Below the pieces are notes generated by a model that worked only from the letters and a program-made list of their open reading frames with translations, made no database searches and was not told the DNA's origin. The position numbers and the translations under genes are program-made. Below are positions 1 to 6,534 of a stretch of DNA of 9,817 nt, piece by piece. Within the stretch, counting starts at the first letter, position 1, and each line of letters begins with the position of its first letter. The DNA is from Pseudomonadota bacterium (lineage in GTDB: Bacteria > Pseudomonadota > Alphaproteobacteria > Acetobacterales > Acetobacteraceae), in assembly GCA_021805485.1 (NCBI GenBank), contig JAJZFF010000371.1:1-9817 (forward strand). The letters are read 5' to 3'.

Positions 1-291
1 CAGCCAGGGTGCCGCGGGGTCGCGCTGGCGTGGATCGCTGTTGGCGAGCAGGGTGGCGGCATCGCCGAGCCGGTCGCCGAGCGCCAGCCCATGCACGAAG
101 CCAGCGGGATCTTCCCGGTCGAACAGCGCCGAAACCGTGGCGCTGTGGTGGCTGATGTCGAACACGCCATCGCGGCGCACCACCACCACCGCCGGTCCGC
201 CCTCCGCGCCGGGGATCCAGGCCCGACCGATCAGGGTGCCGGCATAGCCATCCGTCGGCGGCGCATAGCGGCTGATCAAGGTCTGCGTCAT
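1..291 (-). CDS. Fumarylacetoacetate hydrolase-family protein, N-terminal part (runs off left edge)
   Basis: This is the first 97 codons of a minus-strand gene that starts with ATG at 291 and continues past position 1. The peptide begins MTQTLISRYAPP and carries LIGRAWIPG, VVVVRRDGVFDIS and a TLLANSDP...DPAAPWL segment. I recognise this as the N-terminal region of the roughly 390-residue FAH-domain proteins of proteobacteria, which hydrolyse or hydrate acyl-ketone-type acids in aromatic and sugar-acid catabolism. The catalytic, metal-binding FAH core lies outside the window, so activity cannot be judged. The start is supported by a purine-rich GGGAGAG ribosome-binding site 9 bases upstream. 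The PH-domain gene lies upstream on the same strand, 313 bp away, so co-transcription is doubtful. Substrate is unknown. Family call is moderately sure; it rests on remembered sequence resemblance. Confidence 0.7.
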   Translation of the reverse strand, partial: MTQTLISRYAPPTDGYAGTLIGRAWIPGAEGGPAVVVVRRDGVFDISHHSATVSALFDREDPAGFVHGLALGDRLGDAATLLANSDPRQRDPAAPWL

Positions 292-604
292 TGCCCGGTT
301 CTCTCCCTCGCTGCCGATGAACGCCGCCCCGGGCGGCCGCGATCGCCAACCCCCAATCGCCAACCCCACTGGACCGATCCGCCCCGCGCCGTCAACCATC
401 GGCTCCGAAGGATGCGGGAGGCCGGCGCCGGACGGGTGCGGGATTGTTGCGTCACGGCGGCGGCAAATGCAATTTTCCCGCGACCGCTGCGGCCGGGCCG
501 GGCCGGTGGCGGGGCGGTGGCGGGGCCGAGCGGAGGAGAGCAATGCCCGATCGGATCGGTCGATCACATCGGACCACGCTCCAGGCGCAGCGATTCCGGA
601 TCGG
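292..604. other. Gene-free stretch between the PH-domain gene and the FAH-family gene
   Basis: No convincing gene is visible here; open frames through it lack family resemblance and run into the antisense of the PH-domain gene. It holds a tandem 14-base near-repeat (atcgccaacccc at 342-353 and 356-367), a G-rich block at 491-526, and a 13-base palindrome (ccgatc-g-gatcgg, 547-559) just past the PH-domain stop. A weak minus-strand promoter-like pair could serve the FAH-family gene: TTGCAT (467-472) and AACAAT (443-448), 18 bases apart. It matches consensus poorly. A GGAGGAGAG followed by ATG at 543 opens a 38-codon plus-strand ORF that overlaps the PH-domain C-terminus in antisense; I do not call it a gene. 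Confidence 0.5.
505..526 (+). repeat. Perfect 11-bp tandem duplication in a G-rich block
   Basis: The unit ggtggcggggc occurs twice without a gap (505-515, 516-526). It directly follows a ggccg-type run (491-506). The plus strand has four runs of three or more G between about 495 and 525, so a long-loop G-quadruplex is conceivable. It is intergenic, and no function is shown. Confidence 0.75.
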
Positions 605-1108
605 TCACGGGACGCGGGCGGAAGGCTCCGTCGACGCGTCCTGCGTCATGGCGACCTGAGTCTGTGCCGCGTAGCGGAACCCCATCGGATCATCGATGAA
701 CTGGAACGGCTCTTTGGTTCCCCCGGTTCCGATTATACTCAACGTCCCATAGCGCAGAATGCGCCCGAGAATGCCTTGGTCGACATAGAGGCCCTCCACC
801 TGTCTGAGAAATATTTCGAGAGAATTCCTGCGGATCAGGCCTGTCTTGATGATGATTCTTTTATCTGTCACCGCGAATTCTGAGGTCGACCGTTTAATGT
901 AGCAACCAAGGATCGAAAGAATGAATAATAATATAAGAAACGCAATGACGAATCCCTTGCGCGACTCGACGGCGTTTTGATTATAGAAAAATTCAACAAC
1001 GAACGCGGCGGCTATGTATATGAAAGACTGAGCATAAATCCAGGCCGTAATGCGCGTTTTGTAAACCACCTTCTCGTGCGGCAGCAAATGCGTATCCACA
1101 TAGCTCAC
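605..1108 (-). CDS. Two-helix membrane protein with bacterial PH (bPH2/YdbS-like) domain
   Basis: The 167-residue protein probably sits in the inner membrane with its PH domain in the cytoplasm. Two hydrophobic helices (about residues 22-41 and 53-71) precede a bPH2-type domain (about 76-140). That domain contains the family hallmark EFAVTDKRIIIKTGLI (77-92), then IFLRQVEGLYVDQGILGRIL and YGTLSIIGTGG. Such domains are generally of unknown function. The start chosen is GTG at 1108, preceded by a run of seven G (1115-1121) 6 bases upstream. The open frame extends to 1258, but the extra 50 residues are low-complexity and not family-like. The core is AT-rich: by hand count 841-1020 has 74 G+C in 180 bases, against 40 in 60 in flanking gene segments I counted (1501-1560, 5281-5340). 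This suggests acquisition from elsewhere. The GC-rich C-terminal tail (about 146-167) is not domain-like. Confidence 0.85.
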   Translation of the reverse strand: MSYVDTHLLPHEKVVYKTRITAWIYAQSFIYIAAAFVVEFFYNQNAVESRKGFVIAFLILLFILSILGCYIKRSTSEFAVTDKRIIIKTGLIRRNSLEIFLRQVEGLYVDQGILGRILRYGTLSIIGTGGTKEPFQFIDDPMGFRYAAQTQVAMTQDASTEPSARVP

Positions 1109-1146
1109 GGAATGCCCCCCCTGCAGGCTGCCATCCAACCACGGAA

Positions 1147-1152
1147 ATATAA
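1147..1152 (-). promoter_or_regulatory. Possible -10 element of the PH-domain gene
   Basis: On the minus strand TTATAT sits in an otherwise GC-rich 159-bp gap and would give a transcript leader of about 30 bases before the GTG start at 1108. No good -35 hexamer is found 16-18 bases upstream, so this is weak. Two ggaacgcc direct repeats (1157-1164 and 1174-1181, period 17) overlap the place where a -35 or an activator site would lie. Confidence 0.25.
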
Positions 1153-1267
1153 GACCGGAACGCCGGGGAATTGGGAACGCCAGGGGTCGGGGCCGATGCG
1201 CGAGACCGGCCGATCTCCAGGGCGCTCCCGTGCCCGCCTCCGCCGCAACCCGGACCACCGACCGCGC

Positions 1268-2455
1268 CTACCCCAGGAGATGCCCGAAGCGCGCCGCCTT
1301 GGTGGCGAGATAGCGGTCATTGACCCCGTTCGGCGGCACGACATGGCTCTCGCGGCCGGCGACCTCGATGCCGCAGGCGGCGAGGCCGGCCACCTTGGCG
1401 GGGTTGTTCGTGAGCAGCCGCACCCGCTTGATGCCGAGCCGTTCGAGCAGGGTGGCGGCGATGCGGAAGCGCCGCTCGTCCGGCTCCCAGCCGAGCGCGC
1501 GGTTGGCATCGAGCGTGTCCAGGCCGCGATCCTGCAGCGCGTAGGCGCGCAGCTTGTTGACCAGGCCGATGCCGCGGCCCTCCTGGGCGAGATAGAGCAG
1601 GACGCCGGCGCCCTCGGCCGCCATGCGGCGGATCGCGCCGCGCAATTGCGGTCCGCAGTCGCAGCGCAGGCTGCCCAGCAGGTCGCCGGTGAAGCAGGCC
1701 GAGTGCAGACGCACCAGCGGCGCGGGCAGGGAGGCGGGCCGCGCCGCCGGCGTGCCGATGATGATGGCGAGATGCTCGGCGCCGCTTTCGGCCGCGCGGA
1801 AGGCGACGATCCGGGCATCGGGCGCATCCTCGAGCGGGATCGCCGCCTCCGCCACCGGCTGCATCGCCGCGGCGAGCGCGTCCGGGTAGGCCGCGACGTC
1901 GCTTTCATGCACCCCCGGCACGCGCTGGCTCGCCGCGGTCGCGGGTGCGGCGGGCGCGGCGAGCACTGCCGGCAGCAGGCGCGCGAACTTGGCGAGCGCA
2001 AGCACGGCCGCAGCGCCCGCGGGCGGCGGCTCGCGCGTCAGCCCGGGCGGGATGCCCTGCGGGGCCAGCGGGTTGGCGAGGAGCTGCAGATTGGCGGCGG
2101 TCAGCACCGGCAGATGCAGCGCCGCCACCGGCGCGGCGCCCTCGGGCGGCTGCGGCCCGAGCAGCGACGCCGCCCGACTCGGCGCCAGCAACAGCAGCGC
2201 CGGCCCGGCGGCGAGGGCGGTGAACTCGCCGAGCCCCGCCGCGCTGGCGGTTTCGGCGGCCAGCAGGATCAGCGGCCCGACGCCCTCGGCCGGGTCGGGA
2301 TCGAGCAGCGCGGTGCCGCCGCGCCGCAGCGCCGCCGCGGCGCGCTGGACCCGCCGCAGGCCGGCCCCGGCCCCCGGCTCGGGCATCGGCTCGGGCCCCG
2401 GCTCGGGCATCGGGTCCAGCGCTTGCGGTTCGGTCATCACGGTTGGACTGGTCAT
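1268..2455 (-). CDS. ribA: GTP cyclohydrolase II with degenerate RibB-like N-terminal domain
   Basis: It catalyses the first committed step of riboflavin synthesis in the cytoplasm: GTP to a diaminopyrimidine phosphate, formate and pyrophosphate. The C-terminal half (about 200-395) is complete. Zinc cysteines C254, C265 and C267 lie in HSACFTGDLLGSLRCDC. QEGRGIGL (291-298), KLRAYALQD with Y305, DERRF with the D326/R328 pair that matches the Asp and Arg of the E. coli active site, and LLTNNPAKV (348-355) follow. The N-terminal half (about 33-170) aligns by eye with DHBP synthase (RibB): LRRG, LAAE and a late AVLALAKFARLLPAVL segment. However, the acidic DDEDRENEGD-type motif is replaced by DPDPAEGVGP, and the GHTEA histidine segment by AGAAA, so RibB activity is unlikely. 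The start is uncertain: ATG at 2455 is used here, 2437 and 2494 are alternatives, and none has a strong ribosome-binding site. A proline/glutamate repeat occupies the N-terminus. Confidence 0.93.
   Translation of the reverse strand: MTSPTVMTEPQALDPMPEPGPEPMPEPGAGAGLRRVQRAAAALRRGGTALLDPDPAEGVGPLILLAAETASAAGLGEFTALAAGPALLLLAPSRAASLLGPQPPEGAAPVAALHLPVLTAANLQLLANPLAPQGIPPGLTREPPPAGAAAVLALAKFARLLPAVLAAPAAPATAASQRVPGVHESDVAAYPDALAAAMQPVAEAAIPLEDAPDARIVAFRAAESGAEHLAIIIGTPAARPASLPAPLVRLHSACFTGDLLGSLRCDCGPQLRGAIRRMAAEGAGVLLYLAQEGRGIGLVNKLRAYALQDRGLDTLDANRALGWEPDERRFRIAATLLERLGIKRVRLLTNNPAKVAGLAACGIEVAGRESHVVPPNGVNDRYLATKAARFGHLLG
2372..2413 (-). repeat. 18-bp direct repeat in the ribA 5' end
   Basis: The 18-base unit ccccggctcgggcatcgg occurs at 2372-2389 and again at 2396-2413, period 24. 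It encodes two copies of MPEPG eight residues apart (residues 16-20 and 24-28 of the called protein). The segment precedes the RibB-like domain and is probably a disordered extension, likely variable in length between strains. Confidence 0.8.
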
Positions 2456-2544
2456 CACGGCTGATCTGGCGGCTCCGGTTCGGGCGGCTCTCATCAGGGA
2501 GCGAGGCGCGAGATCAGCGGCTCCCCGTCGCTGAGCAAAGTGGA

Positions 2545-2574
2545 TATATATGGAGTCCGAGGCCGGCTTGTCGC
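2545..2574 (-). promoter_or_regulatory. Candidate sigma-70-type promoter for ribA
   Basis: On the minus strand GCGACA (2569-2574; 4 of 6 matches to TTGACA) lies 18 bases before TATATA (2545-2550) inside atatatat, the most AT-rich spot of the 245-bp ribA/regulator gap. Transcription would start near 2538, about 83 bases before the ATG at 2455. This placement argues against any ribA start upstream of about 2538. I see no FMN-riboswitch-like conserved core in the leader. Confidence 0.4.
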
Positions 2575-2634
2575 GGCCGGGAGGCAGATTCTTTGGTTGC
2601 GGTGCATTCGATCCAACGGCAGGCAAGGAGCAGC

Positions 2635-2697
2635 ATGGCACAACGTGACGATTGCGGGCAGCGACGGGGCGTGCGGCACTCCGCGCGCCGGGCCTGA
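2635..2697 (+). CDS. Putative 20-codon Arg-rich leader ORF before the response regulator
   Basis: ATG at 2635 follows a strong AAGGAG (2625-2630) with 4 bases between, and opens a 20-residue peptide, MAQRDDCGQRRGVRHSARRA, with six arginines. It ends at TGA 2695-2697. Three bases later, in the same frame, lies the ATG of the response regulator, which has no recognisable ribosome-binding site of its own. The layout fits a translated leader whose termination hands ribosomes on to the regulator (translational coupling or attenuation). I know no family for the peptide. It could instead be chance, or the TGA could be a base error or nonsense mutation separating an original, longer N-terminus from the regulator. 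However, the regulator already begins normally at MPGEQAILLVDDD. Confidence 0.4.
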   Translation: MAQRDDCGQRRGVRHSARRA

Positions 2698-2700
2698 CGC

Positions 2701-3414
2701 ATGCCTGGGGAACAAGCCATCCTCCTGGTCGATGACGACCGCGCCCTGCGCACGGTCCTGGCCGAGCAATTGGCGCTCGATGGCGAGTTCCGGGTCTTCG
2801 AGGCGGCGAGCATCGCCGAGGCGGAGCGGCTGCTGGAGCGGGAACCCGGCTTCGATGCCATCCTGCTCGATGTCAGCCTGCCCGACGGCGACGGGCGGGA
2901 GTTCTGCCTGCGCCTGCGCCGGGCCGGCCTGCGCGCGCCGGTGATCATGCTCACCGGCCTCGATGCCGAATCCGACATCGTCCGCGGCTTCGATCTCGGC
3001 GCCAACGACTATGTCGCCAAGCCGTTCCGCCTCGCCGAGCTGCTCGCCCGCCTGCGCGCGCACATGCGCAGCTTCGCCAGCAGCGAGGACGCGGTCTTCC
3101 GCATCGGGCCGTACAGTTTCCAGCCCGGCGCCAAGCTGCTGCAGGACAGCAGCGGCAGCAAGCGCATCCGTCTCACCGAGAAGGAGGCGGCGATCCTCAA
3201 ATTCCTCATCCGCGCCGGCACCCGGCCGGTGCCGCGGCAGGTGCTGCTGAACGAGGTCTGGGGCTACAACGCCGCGGTGACGACGCATACGCTGGAGACG
3301 CACATCTACCGGCTGCGCCAGAAGATCGAACCGGATCCGACCCAGTCGCGCCTGCTGCTCACCGAGGATGGCGGCTATCGCCTCGACCCCGAGGGCTGCG
3401 CCGGGCGGGGGTGA
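2701..3414 (+). CDS. OmpR/PhoB-family response regulator (orphan)
   Basis: A cytoplasmic DNA-binding output protein of a two-component system, 237 residues. The receiver domain (about 5-120) has the acidic cluster D11-D13, phospho-acceptor D57 (LLDVSLPDGDG), T85, switch aromatic Y104 and K107 in NDYVAKPF, so it should be phosphorylatable. The winged-helix DNA-binding domain (about 132-232) shows LTEKEAAILKFL, the recognition-helix segment THTLETHIYRLRQKIEPDP and the wing LLLTEDGGYRL. No histidine kinase is adjacent, so its partner and target genes are unknown. The start ATG is the first in frame after a TGA at 2695-2697, and no clear ribosome-binding site precedes it; see the leader ORF. Its stop (3412-3414) directly abuts the stop of the convergent dehydrogenase, so transcripts of the two must overlap or end inside each other's gene. 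Confidence 0.93.
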   Translation: MPGEQAILLVDDDRALRTVLAEQLALDGEFRVFEAASIAEAERLLEREPGFDAILLDVSLPDGDGREFCLRLRRAGLRAPVIMLTGLDAESDIVRGFDLGANDYVAKPFRLAELLARLRAHMRSFASSEDAVFRIGPYSFQPGAKLLQDSSGSKRIRLTEKEAAILKFLIRAGTRPVPRQVLLNEVWGYNAAVTTHTLETHIYRLRQKIEPDPTQSRLLLTEDGGYRLDPEGCAGRG

Positions 3415-4407
3415 TCATGCCCCGCCCATCCGCAACACCGCCGCGCCGCTGAGCCGCCCCTCGCGCAGGGCCGCGAGCGCCTCGTTCGCCTCGGCCAGCG
3501 CGAAGGGCACGGTCTCGACGCGCACCGGGACGCGCGGGGCGAGGGCGAGGAATTCGTCGCCGTCGCGCCGGGTCAGGTTGGCGACCGAGCGCACCATCCG
3601 CTCCTGCCACAACAGCCGGTAGGGAAAGGCGGGGATGTCGCTCATGTGGATGCCGCCGCACACCACCACCCCGCCCGGGCGGACCGCCGCCAGCGCGGCG
3701 GGCACCAGGGCGCCGACGGGGGCGAAGATCAGCGCCGCGTCCAGCGCCTCGGGCGGCGGCTGATCGGCCCCTCCCGCCCAGCCGCCGGTGATGCGGCGGG
3801 CGAATTCCTGCGCCGCGTGATCGCCGGGGCGGGTGAAGGCGAAGAGCTCGCTGCCCTCGAAGCGCGCCACCTGCGCGGCGATATGGGCCGCGGCGCCGAA
3901 GCCGTAGAAACCGAGCCGCGCGGCCGGGCCGGCCATGCGCAGCGTGCGGTAGCCGATCAATCCGGCGCAGAGCAGCGGGGCGGCTTCGGCGTCGCCGTAG
4001 CGCGGGTCGAGCGGGAAGCAATAGCGCGCGTCCGCCACCGTGTACTCGGCATAGCCGCCGTCGATCTGATAGCCGGTGAAGCGCGCCTCGGGGCAGAGAT
4101 TCTCGGCTCCCCGGCGGCAATAGGCGCAGCGGCCGCACGTCCAGCCCAGCCAGGGCACGCCGACGCGCTGGCCTGGCGCGAAGCCGCTCACCCCGGCGCC
4201 GCATTCGGCGACATGGCCGACGATCTCGTGGCCCAGGATCAGCGGCAGCTTGGCTTCCGGCAGGTCGCCATCGACGATATGCAGGTCCGTCCGGCAGACG
4301 GCGCAGGCGAGCACGCGGATGAGCACCTGGCCCGGGCCCGGCCTCGGCACCGGCAGCCTCTCCTGGCGCAATGTCCCGCCCGTCTGGTGCAGCCGCATCG
4401 CCAGCAT
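3415..4407 (-). CDS. Zinc-dependent alcohol dehydrogenase family protein (MDR superfamily)
   Basis: A 330-residue cytoplasmic NAD(P)-dependent medium-chain dehydrogenase that should interconvert an alcohol and an aldehyde or ketone. Catalytic-zinc ligands are visible at C38 (CAVCRTDLH), H60/E61 (GHEIVGH) and C147 (LLCAGLIGYR). Structural-zinc cysteines are C91, C94, C97 and C105 (TCGRCAYCRRGAENLC). The coenzyme-binding fold begins around 166-174 with a GxGxxA variant (YGFGAAAH). It resembles the subgroup usually named zinc-binding alcohol dehydrogenase family protein. ATG at 4407 is chosen because GGAG lies 8 bases upstream; an in-frame ATG at 4398 is the alternative. It is divergent from ftsH (263-bp gap) and convergent with the response regulator, sharing the TGATCA stop-stop junction. 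Substrate and cofactor preference cannot be read from sequence. Confidence 0.92.
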   Translation of the reverse strand: MLAMRLHQTGGTLRQERLPVPRPGPGQVLIRVLACAVCRTDLHIVDGDLPEAKLPLILGHEIVGHVAECGAGVSGFAPGQRVGVPWLGWTCGRCAYCRRGAENLCPEARFTGYQIDGGYAEYTVADARYCFPLDPRYGDAEAAPLLCAGLIGYRTLRMAGPAARLGFYGFGAAAHIAAQVARFEGSELFAFTRPGDHAAQEFARRITGGWAGGADQPPPEALDAALIFAPVGALVPAALAAVRPGGVVVCGGIHMSDIPAFPYRLLWQERMVRSVANLTRRDGDEFLALAPRVPVRVETVPFALAEANEALAALREGRLSGAAVLRMGGA

Positions 4408-4550
4408 GGCCTGCGCTCCATCTCGATGCCCGGCCGGGGGCGCTGGATGGCGAATCCCCGTCTCGGGATGCGGCCGGCGTGCCCGCCCGTCCGGGACGCC
4501 GGCGCATCGGTTTCAGTGGCCCGCCCGGCCCTGGAATGCAAGCAGAGGGA

Positions 4551-4568
4551 CCGGGGCCAGAGCCCCGG
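4551..4568. repeat. Perfect GC-rich hairpin in the adh/ftsH divergent gap
   Basis: ccggggc (4551-4557) and gccccgg (4562-4568) form a perfect 7-bp stem with a 4-base loop (caga). It lies about 100 bases before ftsH and about 145 bases before the dehydrogenase start. No T-tract follows on either strand, so an intrinsic terminator is unlikely. It looks more like a REP-type intergenic palindrome or a leader hairpin. The rest of the 4408-4670 gap shows no gene and no convincing promoter; a CTTGAT (4614-4619) lacks a matching -10 for sigma-32 or sigma-70. Confidence 0.6.
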
Positions 4569-4670
4569 GCATGACGGCCATTCGGCGGCCGCGGCGCGGC
4601 GCATGGCTGCGGGCTTGATCCAAGGCGCGGAACAAGCGAGCCTGCACCTTCCGGAGAGGATTGATGGCGC

Positions 4671-6530
4671 ATGGAGCTGAAGCGCGAACACCATATCAAC
4701 ATCTGGTACATCGTGCTCGCGGTTCTGGCCGTGCTGTCGATCCATGACTGGCTGGGGCTGCGCGCGGACGTCGAGATACTGCCCTACAGCCGCTTCCAGG
4801 ACCTGCTGCACCAGGGCCAGCTCGACGATCTGGTCGTCGGTACCGACCACATCACCGGCCGGCTGAAGAACGCGCCGGCCGGCAAGCCCGCCCATTTCAG
4901 CACCGTGCGCGTCGATCCCGCGATCGCCGACAGCCTGGCCGCGGCGAAGGTCTCCTTCTCCGGCGAACCGGGGCCCGGCCTCCTGGCCAGCGTGCTCGGC
5001 TGGTTCGCTCCCACGCTCGTGTTCCTGCTGCTGTGGTTCTGGCTGATCCGCCCGATGGGGGCCGGTGGCATGGGCTCGGGGCTGATGTCGGTCGGGCGCT
5101 CGCGAGCCAAGATCTATGTCGAGAGCGATGTCGGCGTGAAGTTCGATGACGTCGCCGGCGTCGACGAGGCCAAGGAGGAGCTGAAGGAGGTCGTCGAGTT
5201 CCTCCAGGCGCCGGAGAAATACGGCCGGCTCGGCGCGCACATCCCCAAGGGGGTCCTGCTCGTTGGCCCGCCAGGCACCGGCAAGACGCTGCTCGCCCGC
5301 GCCGTCGCCGGCGAGGCCAAGGTGCCGTTCTTTTCCATTTCCGGCTCCGAATTCGTCGAGATGTTCGTCGGCGTCGGCGCGGCGCGTGTGCGCGACCTGT
5401 TCGAGCAGGCGCGCGCCAAGGCGCCGGCGATCATCTTCATCGACGAGATCGACAGTCTCGGCCGCGCCCGCACCGGCTTCATGCCCGGCGGCGGGCACGA
5501 CGAGAAGGAGCAGACGCTCAACCAGCTGCTCGCCGAACTCGATGGTTTCGACCCCACCAGCGGCATCGTCCTGCTCGGCGCCACCAACCGGCCCGAGACC
5601 CTGGACCCGGCGCTGCTCCGCCCCGGCCGCTTCGACCGCCAGGTGCTCGTCGACCGGCCGGACAAGAAGGGCCGCATCGATATCCTCAAAATCTACATCC
5701 GCAAGATCAAGCTGGCGCCGGAGGTATCGGTGGAGCGGGTGGCGGCGCTGACGCCGGGATTCACCGGCGCCGACCTCGCCAATCTGGTCAATGAGGCGGC
5801 CATCGTGGCGACGCGGCGGGGCGGCGACCTCGTCACCGAGCCGGATTTCGTGCAGGCGATCGAGCGCATCGTCGCCGGGCTGGAAAAGCGCAACCGACTG
5901 CTCAACCCGCACGAGCGCGACGTGGTGGCGCACCACGAGCTCGGCCACGCCATCGTCTCCATGGCGCTGCCGGGCACCGACAAGGTGCAGAAAATCTCCA
6001 TCATCCCGCGCGGCATCGGCGCGCTCGGCTACACGCTGCAGCGCCCGACCGAGGACCGGTTCCTGATGGACCGCTCGGAACTCATCGACCGCATGACCGT
6101 GCTGCTCGGCGGCCGGGCCGCGGAGAGCCTGATCTTCCCCGAGGTCTCCACCGGCGCGGCGGACGATCTGGCGCGCGCCACCGATATCGCGCGCAGCATG
6201 GTGGCGCGGTTCGGCATGGACAAGACGCTCGGGCAGGTCGCCTACGAGCCGGAGCACCAGCGCATGCTCGGCGCGCCGCCGGGAATGGATTGGGAGCCGC
6301 GCCATTTCGGCGAGAGCACCGCCTCGGCCATCGACGGCGCCATCCGCTCCCTCATCGAGGAAGCCTTCGGCCGCGCGCGCGCGATTCTGGGCGAGAATCT
6401 GGCGCTGCTGAAGGAGACCGCGATCGCGCTGCTGCAGAAGGAGACGCTCGCCGGCGCTGACCTGGAGGCGCTGAGCGGACGGGTGCGCGCATTTGCCGAT
6501 CTGCGCGCGCCCCCCGCCGCGGCGCAGTGA
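4671..6530 (+). CDS. ftsH: ATP-dependent zinc metalloprotease FtsH (probable paralogue)
   Basis: A 619-residue inner-membrane AAA+ protease that extracts and degrades membrane and unstable cytosolic proteins as a hexamer. TM1 (about 11-30) and TM2 (about 104-126) flank a periplasmic domain of about 75 residues. The ATPase has Walker A GPPGTGKT (199-206), pore loop FVGVG (232-236), Walker B IIFIDEI (254-260), and arginines R320/R323 in LLRPGRFDR. The protease has HELGH (422-426), with D499 in STGAADD as the expected third zinc ligand. All key residues are present. It lacks the tilS or hflKC neighbours often seen with ftsH, and has [14 protein letters not shown] before the zinc site, which recalls secondary FtsH lineages. 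I infer a second copy; this is unproven. ATG at 4671 follows an in-frame TGA (4662-4664), with GGAGAGG 11 bases upstream. An out-of-frame ATG at 4664 is closer to that site. Confidence 0.97.
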   Translation: MELKREHHINIWYIVLAVLAVLSIHDWLGLRADVEILPYSRFQDLLHQGQLDDLVVGTDHITGRLKNAPAGKPAHFSTVRVDPAIADSLAAAKVSFSGEPGPGLLASVLGWFAPTLVFLLLWFWLIRPMGAGGMGSGLMSVGRSRAKIYVESDVGVKFDDVAGVDEAKEELKEVVEFLQAPEKYGRLGAHIPKGVLLVGPPGTGKTLLARAVAGEAKVPFFSISGSEFVEMFVGVGAARVRDLFEQARAKAPAIIFIDEIDSLGRARTGFMPGGGHDEKEQTLNQLLAELDGFDPTSGIVLLGATNRPETLDPALLRPGRFDRQVLVDRPDKKGRIDILKIYIRKIKLAPEVSVERVAALTPGFTGADLANLVNEAAIVATRRGGDLVTEPDFVQAIERIVAGLEKRNRLLNPHERDVVAHHELGHAIVSMALPGTDKVQKISIIPRGIGALGYTLQRPTEDRFLMDRSELIDRMTVLLGGRAAESLIFPEVSTGAADDLARATDIARSMVARFGMDKTLGQVAYEPEHQRMLGAPPGMDWEPRHFGESTASAIDGAIRSLIEEAFGRARAILGENLALLKETAIALLQKETLAGADLEALSGRVRAFADLRAPPAAAQ

Positions 6531-6534
6531 CAGC

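Noticed and set aside
543..659. 38-codon plus-strand ORF with GGAGGAGAG before its ATG
   Set aside because: The ribosome-binding site looks good, but the ORF is antisense to the PH-domain C-terminus and has no recognisable sequence; purine-rich strings are common in this G-rich block.
1109..1258. 50-residue N-terminal extension of the PH-domain protein
   Set aside because: GC-rich and low-complexity, not family-like. The GTG at 1108 has a nearby G-rich ribosome-binding site and starts right at the expected N-terminus.
977..2464. 495-codon plus-strand open frame across ribA and the PH-domain gene
   Set aside because: Arg/Gly/Gln-rich shadow of two well-supported minus-strand genes; no family resemblance.
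2456..2544. FMN riboswitch in the ribA leader
   Set aside because: The leader is only about 80 bases and I find none of the conserved FMN-aptamer core segments.
2494..2641. Longer RibA N-terminus starting at 2641
   Set aside because: It would begin upstream of the candidate ribA promoter (2545-2574), and the extra residues look like translated intergenic DNA.
4570..4670. Heat-shock (sigma-32) promoter or CIRCE element before ftsH
   Set aside because: A CTTGAT occurs, but no properly spaced CCCCAT-type -10 follows, and no TTAGCACTC/GAGTGCTAA inverted repeat is present.
3359..4711. 450-codon minus-strand frame over the alcohol dehydrogenase
   Set aside because: Out-of-frame with the dehydrogenase, which has complete zinc motifs; the alternative is Arg/Pro-rich without a domain.
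4239..6305. 688-codon open frame antisense to ftsH
   Set aside because: It is rich in Ala, Arg, Gly, Glu and His from reading GC-rich codons backwards, has no recognisable domain, and lies opposite a complete ftsH.
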